A stretch of 64,000 bases of DNA from Sipunculus nudus (lineage: Eukaryota; Annelida; Sipuncula; Golfingiida; Sipunculidae), in assembly GCA_026874595.1 (NCBI GenBank), contig CM049318.1, forward strand, positions 31,404,956 through 31,468,955, read 5' to 3'. The position numbers and the translations under genes were made by a program. Shown piece after piece: positions 18,779 through 27,300 of the stretch. Numbering within the stretch: the stretch's first letter is position 1; every line of letters begins with the position of its first letter. Under the pieces are notes generated by a model. That model was not told the origin of the DNA. It worked only from the letters and a program-made list of their open reading frames with translations, and ran no database searches.

Positions 18779-21235
18779 TCGTTCCGATCACCACAGAGTC
18801 TCCCCTGGGGCCGAGGCCCCTATAGAGGTTTCTCCACAGGGGTCGTGGTGGGGGCCTCGCCCCCAGGGGATAATACTTTATGGGGGATCGATCCCTAAAA
18901 AGAATATACACAGGGGGCGAGGCCCCCATAAGGAATTACATGGAAGGATCGTGGTGGGGGCCTCGCCCCCGGGAATAATATTTTATGTGGGATCGATCCC
19001 TACAAAGAATATACACTGGGGGCGAGGCCCCCATAAGGAATTACATGGAAGGCCCGTGGTGGGGGCCTCGCCCCCAGGGGATAATACTTTATGTGGGATC
19101 GATCCCTACAAAGAATATACACAGGGGGCGAGGCCCCCATAAGGAATTACATGGAAGGCCCGTGATGGGGGCCTCGCCCCCGGGAATAATATTTTATGGG
19201 GGATCGATCCCTAAAAAGAATATACACTGGGGGCGAGGCCCCCATAAGGAATTACATGGAAGGCCCGTGGTGGGGGCCTCGCCCCCAGGGGATAATACTT
19301 TATGTGGGATCGATCCCTACAAAGAATATACACAGGGGGCGAGGCCCCCATAAGGAATTACATGGAAGGCCCGTGATGGGGGCCTCGCCCCCGGGAATAA
19401 TATTTTATGGGGGATCGATCCCTAAAAAGAATATACACTGGGGGCGAGGCCCCCATAAGGAACTATATGGAAGACCCGTGGTGGGGGCCTCGCCCCCAGG
19501 GGATAATACTTTATGTGGGATCGATCCCTACAAAGAATATACACAGGGGGCGAGGCCCCCATAAGGAATTACATGGAAGGCCCGTTGTGGGGGCCTCGCC
19601 CCCAGGGGATAATACTTTATGGGGGATCGATCCCTAAAAAGAATACACACAGGGGGCGAGGCCCCCATAAGGAAATATATGGAAGGATCGTGGTGGGGGC
19701 CTCGCCCCCGGGAGAATACAGTATGGGGATCGGGGCGCCGAAGGCGCCAATACACAGATGTATGTATGGGGGGCGCCTTCGGCGCCTCGATCCGTAAAAT
19801 GAATATTCCCGGGGGCGAGGCCCCCACCACGGGCCCTCCATGTAAATCCTTATGGGGGCCTCGCCCCCGGGGTATATTCTTTGTAGGGATCGATCCCACA
19901 TAAAGTATTATCCCCTGGGGGCGAGGCCCCCACAACGGGCCTTCCATGTAATTCCTTATGGGGGCCTCGCCCCCTGTGTATATTCTTTGTAGGGATCGAT
20001 CCCACATAAAGTATTATCCCCTGGGGGCGAGGCCCCCACCACGGGTCTTCCATATAGTTCCTTATGGGGGCCTCGCCCCCAGTGTATATTCTTTTTAAGG
20101 ATCGATCCCCCATAAAATATTATTCCCGGGGGCGAGGCCCCCACCACGGGCCTTCCATGTAATTCCTTATGGGGGCCTCGCCCCCTGTGTATATTCTTTG
20201 TAGGGATCGATCCCACATAAAGTATTATCCCCTGGGGGCGAGGCCCCCACCACGGGCCTTCCATGTCATTCCTTATGGGGGCCTCGCCCCCTGTGTATAT
20301 TCTTTGTAGGGATCGATCCCACATAAAGTATTATCCCCTGGGGGCGAGGCCCCCACCACGGGCCTTCCATGTCATTCCTTATGGGGGCCTCGCCCCCTGT
20401 GTATATTCTTTGTAGGAATCGATCCCACATAAAGTATGATCCCCTGGGGGCGAGGCCCCCACCACGGGTCTTCCATGTAGTTCCTTATGGGGGCCTCGCC
20501 CCCAGTGTATATTCTTTTTAGGGATCGAACGCCTATAAAATATTATTCCCGGGGGCGAGGCCCCCACCACGGGCCTTCCATGTAATTCCTTATGGGGGCC
20601 TCGCCCCCTGTGTATATTCTTTGTAGGGATCGATCCCACATAAAGTATTATCCCCTGGGGGCGAGGCCCCCACCACGGGCCTTCCATGTCATTCCTTATG
20701 GGGGCCTCGCCCCCTGTGTATATTCTTTGTAGGGATCGATCCCACATAAAGTATTATCCCCTGGGGGCGAGGCCCCCACCACGGGCCTTCCATGTCATTC
20801 CTTATGGGGGCCTCGCCCCCTGTGTATATTCTTTGTAGGAATCGATCCCACATAAAGTATGATCCCCTGGGGGCGAGGCCCCCACCACGGGTCTTCCATG
20901 TAGTTCCTTATGGGGGCCTCGCCCCCAGTGTATATTCTTTTTAGGGATCGAACGCCTATAAAATATTTTTCCCGGGGGCGAGGCCCCCACCACGGGCCTT
21001 CGATGTAATTCCTTATGGGGGCTTCGCCCCCGGGGTATATTCTTTGTAGGGATCGATCCCACATAAAGTATTATCCCATGGGGGCGAGGCCCCCATCACG
21101 GGCCTTCCATGTAATTCCTGATGGGGGCTTCGCCCCCGGGGTATATTCTTTGTAGGGATCGATCCCCCATAAAGTATTATCCCCGGGGGCGAAGCCCCCA
21201 CCACGACCCTTGTGGAGAAATTTCTATAGGGGCCT
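18779..21235. repeat. Array of about 105-bp GC/AT palindromic units in inverted blocks
   Basis: Units of about 105 bp alternate in two variants, giving a 211-bp dimer. Each has GGGGGCCTCGCCCCC-type and GGGGGCGAGGCCCCC-type palindromic blocks, GGGATCGATCCC-type palindromes, and AT-rich spacers with AAAGAATATACAC. About nine units run in one orientation from 18779 to 19725 and about thirteen in the opposite orientation from 19800 to 21235. Repeated frames translate to a GGEAPI.NYMEGPWWG-type peptide, an artefact of unit length rather than a gene. Confidence 0.9.
19728..19792. repeat. Central hairpin with 21-bp stem at inverted-repeat axis
   Basis: Arms 19728-19748 and 19772-19792 pair over 21 bp with a single mismatch around GGCGCCGAAGGCGCC; the loop is 23 bases. 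It marks the switch point between the two opposed arrays, as expected for a replication-origin or recombination palindrome. Confidence 0.85.
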
Positions 21236-21838
21236 CGGTCCAAGCAGAGACCCTCTGTGGGGATCTGAACGATCCCAGAGTGCTTTGACATGCGTTGCAC
21301 ACCTGTGGCTTTTCCAGTACCGATGATATCCGATGAACACTCTTTAACCATTCACATGCATCTCCGATCCCAACCAGGACTCCCCTGTCCCCCCCCCCCC
21401 GGGCGATCCCACCCACGACTCCCCTGTACCCCCCCCCTGAGCGATCCCACCCAGGACTACCCTGTACCACCCCCCCCCCCCCTGGGCGATCCCACCCATG
21501 ACTACCCTGTACCCCCCCCCCGGCCGATCCCACCCAGAACTCCCCTGTTCCCCCCATGGTTAAGCATACTGACCTTTCACATCCGACCTCGGCGACCCCA
21601 ATCGACCTTTCACATCCTACCGACTCTTCTTCCCCCCCCCCCCTGCCGGCGATCCCCAAACCTACAACTGGTCTACTTCTGACTTGAACCACACAACCGA
21701 CCCCTGGTGGCCACAAGCCACAACTCTACTACTTCTTGACATAAGGCAGAGGGAGGGGCCGCCCCCTCCCCCCCTCAAGTCCCCCCCCTCCCCCACAGGG
21801 GAGCCGTCTGGGAGCCAAAAGCGCCCATAGAGGTATAA

Positions 21839-21911
21839 CGTCCCTGGGTGGGCTCGAACCACCAACCTTCCGATTAACAGCCGGACGCGCTAACCGTTGC
21901 GCCACAGGGAC
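21839..21911 (-). tRNA. tRNA-Asn (GUU)
   Basis: A full 73-nt cloverleaf with loop CTGTTAA and anticodon GUU; acceptor, D and T arms are identical to those of the tRNA at 16697. About 95 bases upstream of it (plus coordinates 21912-22002) are also shared with the first copy, including ATTGG and TGACGTCA, so a whole tRNA module was duplicated in direct orientation about 5.1 kb apart. The module interrupts the right arm of the inverted repeat and is bracketed by two copies of CACAGGGGAGCCGTCTGGGA (near 21796 and 22002). Confidence 0.9.
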
Positions 21912-22245
21912 TACATGCTTTGTGTACGTAAGTTTCTTATGTTATCATGAATAGGTACTGTTCCTTGATTTGATTGGCTGATGGAAAGTGTGACGTCACA
22001 GACACAGGGGAGCCGTCTGGGACACATTTAAATCTTTGGTGTGTGGCAGAATTATCGTTTGTGCAAGGTGCACGCGACATCTGGCGAAGATATCGTAAAT
22101 GTTACTCGTGGAACGTTGGAGGCATATTTTTCCTTAAATTGTAGCAGGTATTTCGTAAATGTCATGTAGACCGTTGTCCGGCAAAGGGCTATTTTGTTGT
22201 GTTGACCAGTGCTGTATGAGGCAGCGCCCCCTATCGTATATTACC

Positions 22246-22706
22246 AACACTAATATAACAGTCACTACACATGACGTATTTAATGAACCAGTTTACCTGA
22301 TAATTGATCGTATGAAGCATAATTGTTTGCGTTGTGTAGATTGTGGTAAGGTTTTACCCCCTTTATGTGACACAATAGTACGTTTATGTCGTTTCTTTTT
22401 GGTCTGTTTGTGATAGATATTAAATTTAACCTGCAATGTGCGGGGTTTATATGACACATAACCTGAATGCGCGCACACACACACACACCATGTACACAAA
22501 ATAATAAATGGGGGCATTTGGACGTTGGTGAGAGATGGTAGTGAAATAAATTGTATTTAAAAACATACAGCGTACAACAACACATATAACAGATATATGA
22601 AGAAAAACATAGATGATTCATTTTTCAAAGCACAATATGTGGTTTTTATTGGGAACAACAATTTCCTATACAATGCCTTGTTGTTTATCACACACGTTCC
22701 ATATCA
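22246..22706. other. Non-coding stretch right of the inverted repeat
   Basis: AT-rich, no credible gene; contains a short CA repeat near 22474-22490 and the poly(A) signal of the next minus-strand gene. Confidence 0.5.
22645..22650 (-). terminator. Polyadenylation signal of the 22707-24248 gene
   Basis: AATAAA on the minus strand, 57 bases after the stop codon. Confidence 0.6.
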
Positions 22707-24248
22707 TCAAAAAGCATAAGTGTATTTTGTATCAAGATCAAGCAAGAAATAGGGAAAATACACGCGGCCGTCTCTCACTTCCACACACGGTACATTAGAA
22801 GCAAACTGTCGCACGCGCCCCAAACGGAAAGACGCTGCCCACGCCGCTGTTCTTGTTAGAACAGAAAACAGGTTTTTCTTCGCGTCCTGTACTGAAACCG
22901 ATCGACACTTGGCCATTTCCAAAGTGGCACAGAATGTGCGCCTCACACGACCCACACCTGTCCCGACGTAGCGGTGGACGTGCCGTGACACGTGTCTGGC
23001 TGTTTTGGTTGACTTAACGACATACAGCCCAATCTTATCTTGTTCCAACATGGCCACGACAAAAAACAGTTGGAAATCATTTATCCGCGTTGGCGTTCCA
23101 TCGAATGCACCAGAGCGGTCGTACATTACTTTATATTCGTCGTAATATTCGTCGTCCTCAGTGTGGTAACATAGGTCCATATCGATGTAATTTTCGACGG
23201 GACACCACAACTGTAGCTTTTCATCGGAAGGAGGGATGAACGTGTTACAATGCGCATGCACCTTATCGGCGGCGTCCCGAGGCCGCCCTGACACGCACAG
23301 ACGGACAGCGTGTGGCAAATTGCACTGGTTGACAGGTGCGTCCAGCAGTGAACCACCGCTCGTGTTGTGACAGCCTATGTACACTCCTGACGGAATGAAG
23401 TTTTCTGTGAAGAGTCCCACTGGGTCCCACTGCTTGCCGAGTTTTTTGGCGTCCTGCATAGCGTCCACGGTGACATCAGCCATGCAATCAGTGATGGTGT
23501 TGACAAAGACAGATGTTTCGTCTTTGAGTCTCCGACTGTGAAGTGCTGCCAGCAGAGACTTCATTGGAACCTGTCGGCCGTAGGACGATTTCCCCTGCAC
23601 CTGATGTAAATAGCCGTCCGTGTCCGGTCCTTCCACGCGTGAAATGAGGGCGTCGCTAGCATCCTGTATCACTTCGCATAATCTCTCGGCGTATGTGAGA
23701 CCCGATTGCTGCACACGTAGTCTGTCCTTCATCTTTGCGTCCGCGTCCAGGAGGTGCAGACGCCGCCGTGTGAACATTAACAGCCCAGGGTCGAAATGTT
23801 TCGGGTGGGCCACAGTCGGTGCTGAAGAATCGGAAACGTCGACGGGGCCAGGCCCTGTGGTCGCCAGGTGGCTGAGGTCGACATTTATGGGCAATTCTGC
23901 CCCCGCCCTGCCCAAACTATCCCGGACGGGTTGCGTCTTTAACCTCACTATGTCCGTGTACTCCCCTTTGTACTTTCTGACGTCATAGTCGCCTACGAAC
24001 ACCCCATGGAGGTAAGTCTCTGGAACCCTCGGCAACACGGCTATGGCTTTGCGGCGGATGTGTTCCGGCAGGCTTGTCTCCAGCCGGCGATTCTGTGTCC
24101 GCATGAAGCGGTCCCTGCTCATTTGATCGAACTTGAAAGCCTGTTCCATCACGTGTTGATGGGTCACGGAGGGCAACTTATTTGGGATCCGCAATGGTGA
24201 ACTTTGTCCCTCACGTCGTCCCTTGCTGTGACGGGAAAAGGGCGTCAT
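22707..24248 (-). CDS. Unassigned viral protein (possible capsid or tegument component)
   Basis: A 513-residue intact frame; ATG at 24248 (one codon after an in-frame TTG). The N-terminal 60 residues are basic, the rest looks like a folded mixed alpha/beta protein, ending in a beta-rich, aromatic C-terminus (V-Y-F-P-Y-F-L-L-D-L-D). A conspicuous acidic-aromatic patch (EDDEYYDEY) lies near residue 377. No signal peptide or membrane segment. Size and look would suit a capsid triplex or inner tegument protein, but no diagnostic motif was found. It is transcribed divergently from the deubiquitinase gene with only 54 bases between the start codons, so their promoters must overlap coding DNA or be very compact. 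Confidence 0.6.
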   Translation of the reverse strand: MTPFSRHSKGRREGQSSPLRIPNKLPSVTHQHVMEQAFKFDQMSRDRFMRTQNRRLETSLPEHIRRKAIAVLPRVPETYLHGVFVGDYDVRKYKGEYTDIVRLKTQPVRDSLGRAGAELPINVDLSHLATTGPGPVDVSDSSAPTVAHPKHFDPGLLMFTRRRLHLLDADAKMKDRLRVQQSGLTYAERLCEVIQDASDALISRVEGPDTDGYLHQVQGKSSYGRQVPMKSLLAALHSRRLKDETSVFVNTITDCMADVTVDAMQDAKKLGKQWDPVGLFTENFIPSGVYIGCHNTSGGSLLDAPVNQCNLPHAVRLCVSGRPRDAADKVHAHCNTFIPPSDEKLQLWCPVENYIDMDLCYHTEDDEYYDEYKVMYDRSGAFDGTPTRINDFQLFFVVAMLEQDKIGLYVVKSTKTARHVSRHVHRYVGTGVGRVRRTFCATLEMAKCRSVSVQDAKKNLFSVLTRTAAWAASFRLGRVRQFASNVPCVEVRDGRVYFPYFLLDLDTKYTYAF

Positions 24249-24302
24249 CAAACGTCAGTGCAAAACGGACATTGTAGAGGTCAGACAGTTCCAATAATAA
24301 AA

Positions 24303-27300
24303 ATGGCACGGCAAACAGCCGACCCGACACCGATGAGCAGGACGGAATGGGACGAGCAGTTGCAAAAAACGGGATGGACGCGCAAGAACGTCATCAGAGA
24401 CGGAAACAGTTTTTTCCGGGCTGTGGCCATACTAATGAACGGGATGCACGAAGGCCAGCATGGGAGGTTGCGTCAGGTAGTAAGGGATCACACAGGTAAC
24501 AACGAGCTGCAGGAAGGGGTTGAACCCGGAAACGACGCGGTGCGGGCGATATCACATAAGTACGATTGCCATGTAAATGTCCTGCGGACGACAGGTGACA
24601 TCCGCCTTCTGACATCATTAGCACGTAGCAGGAAACCTTCAATAACTCTCGTACACACCGAAGGAGGGTACGACGTTTTAATACCGACATCTGAACAAGC
24701 AAAAGTACAACCACAGTCCTGTTCTCCTCCTCGTGCCATAGATATGTACGCGGATGAGGCATCCTCTTTACTCGAGGATCTTGACAAAGAATGGGCGAGG
24801 ATCATGCACCGCATGCAGACAAGTGCCAGCACCAGACAAGAGCGTAGCGGCGGATTGGACGAAAGACCGATAACAGGGCCGTTGCGGGAAGAACAGCACC
24901 GGCGGCACCTGCCTTCAATCAGTGCAAATGCCGCTGGTGGGAGCGCAGATCAAATGTGTACGGATGAACATGTGACGGCGGGTGGTGAAAGCGGAGAGGC
25001 GATGAGTACGGAGGAAACAGCGGATAAAACAGAAATACGAAAACGGCGGATGACATCAACAGCAAGTAGAACAAACGCTCCAAGCCGTCCACAGTCGGGC
25101 AGTGTGACAGACGACCAACCGGTCTCAGGCAGTAAATCGAAAAGAAAGAAGTGTACTAAGCCCAAAACACCCGCACAGGCACCCCAAATGGACACCACGA
25201 CTACGTCAGAAACGCAAACCCATAGTGATCCCGCACCTGAGACACGAGACGCAACGACACAGGAGGCTGTCCAAAAAGGCCCCGAACCCGACCCCCAGGT
25301 ATTATTCAATGAAGTTAAAAATATGCATGCTGAACTACAACCAGCCTGGTCACCGATTAAAAGTATCCGTGCTGTATCGCCACCAGCCATGTCACAGATT
25401 AATGACGAAACCGATAGGAACGTAGACGACGATAATGCCGCCCAACAATTGCTGGGTCAGCTTACAATGCTGGGTGCTCAGATTCCAGCCTCGTCATCAA
25501 ACCAAGACGAAACCGATTTCGATATGATGACAGGTGAAATGTCACTGGCCGCAACAGAACTCGCCAGACTACAAGCCGCAGAAGCTGAAACAGAACGCGC
25601 CATTCGAGAAGCCGCACAAGCTACAGCAGAACGGGCTAAACTAGAAGCCGCAATTGCTGCTGCAGAAATCGAACTGCGGCAGTCGGAAGCGGGGGTACAA
25701 CAGGTAGCGGATGGTGTCTACCAACAGGGCGGAACGGGGCAGCCCAATCGTGTGCCAGGTGACACAGCCGACGACACACGGGAATTGACACTGCCCACAG
25801 AAACGGCTGATCACATAGGACATCAAAACGTGTACTGTGCGGAACAGTGCGAAGGTGGTATAGATCTGAACGATATTTTATCTGAACTGTTTGGCGATGG
25901 ACAATCAAATGACCAAGGCGTTCAGACACAACCTGCTGACCAGGGCGCGTCCGGGTCTGTACACTATCAACATCCTTTCACAGAGGATACCACGTTCAGT
26001 CTTCCTTCATTTGACGGGGAGGACGACCGCAAACAGCAGGATGACCCTGTGAGAAAGACCCCCTCAGACACGTCCAACGTGTCTTCATCAACCGGGGTCA
26101 ACACACAGCAACGGCTTGTAACAGGTTCGAGCATCGGCCAAGAAGCCAGAGGTGAAGAGGGACAACTGAGTAAATCTGATACGGACGAAACCGAAAGTGC
26201 CGTCGCCACCATCATCGCCGCCCTAGAGCATGACGAGCGGCATGAAGAGAAAAAGGTTACAGGTGACACAGTAAATGGGTTTGTTCCCTGCCCCGCAACT
26301 GCCGATGGCGGGGGCATATCACATCACATTGAACAACATGAAACCGACGAACAAGAAAGTATACAAGAAGGGAAGGCACACAGCACGGATACAACTGTTA
26401 CCCAAGACCCTCCATTTCACAGCGATACAGCACAGGGAACGCCCATGCGGCAGGGCCAAGAGGACATCCTGCAGATGGCAATGAACCAATGTGACATATT
26501 TAGCGCTTCAGACATCTGTCCCGATAAGGTACCCACTGCGCCCTCTGTCACTGATCTGGGGGAAAACGCAGGGGCTGAACACGTCGCGCCTTCTGTCTCT
26601 GCCGTCCCAGGGGATACTGCTGACAAAGATATTCCTTCTGAACATCCGCAACATGTGGGGGAGAATGAGGCACCGGAACAAGATGCAAATCAACATTTAA
26701 GGACGGTAGGAGAAACAGCCACGCCTGTTGCCCATACAGGTGGTGCGGAGGCGGCTCGCCGTATCGCAGACGGCTCTCCAGACACGGGTGCGTGCAAAAA
26801 AGAAACGCGTGGGCGAAAGGGCCACAAGAGTGTTTTGAAACCATCAAACCAGCATTCTACCGCCGACAAGCAAAAGGAAGCTCTGAGGAAGACAGCGCGA
26901 CGTCTTAAACGCAACTCGGTACGGCTCAGTACCAAAATACTACAACCTCGTGTCATACACCCCACACCAGTTCCTGACTTTCCCAAGCGGAGACCAAGGC
27001 GCCAGCTACGCGTTGCGCACGTTGACCACCCGTACTCGAAACCTCCTGGGTCGGAAGACGAGCCAAAGTGCATACGCAAAAAGCGGCAAGGACAACGGCG
27101 CAGAGCATCTAGTGCGCAGAACGATCGGCCATGTCAGTTATCATCCCGGCCCGCTGATGACACAGTTACGACGCCCTCGGGCTCGGAAAAGGCAGGCGAA
27201 CGACCGACCGCGGAAGACACCGCCGGACATGCAAAAAACGCAGAACAAACAACACATGAAGAAAATACGAGCGGCGCGAGGGGCGAGTCGGACCAGATGG

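Larger units (their letters stand above)
18030..22245. repeat. Large imperfect inverted repeat between viral genes
   Basis: Outer arms: the sequence around 18030-18245 (CGGACAACGGTCTACA, ACACCAAAGTTTT) reappears inverted around 22020-22245. Inner arms: 18295-18460 (GCGCTTTTGGGTCCCAGACG, a G-rich purine tract, then a 40-base stretch beginning GGTTGTGTGGTTCAAG) reappears inverted at 21660-21830. Further in, G-run tandem units (18440-18700) face C-run units (21360-21560), and then the two palindromic arrays face each other around the hairpin at 19728-19792. The right arm is longer and is interrupted by the tRNA module at 21839. Candidate roles are a viral genome inverted repeat, a replication origin or a packaging/junction region; none is proven. 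Confidence 0.85.

Noticed and set aside
18779-21235. CRISPR-like array
   Set aside because: Regular repeats, but units are contiguous, lack unique spacers, face each other around a hairpin and lie in eukaryotic/viral DNA.
18651-21351. Several frames of 90-180 codons with repeated GGEAPIRNYMEGPWWG-like peptides on both strands
   Set aside because: They follow the 211-bp repeat dimer in whichever frame is open, appear on both strands of palindromic DNA, and have no start, promoter or domain of their own.
24294-24299. AATAAA just before the deubiquitinase start codon as a terminator
   Set aside because: No plus-strand gene ends there; it lies in the 54-base gap between two divergent start codons.
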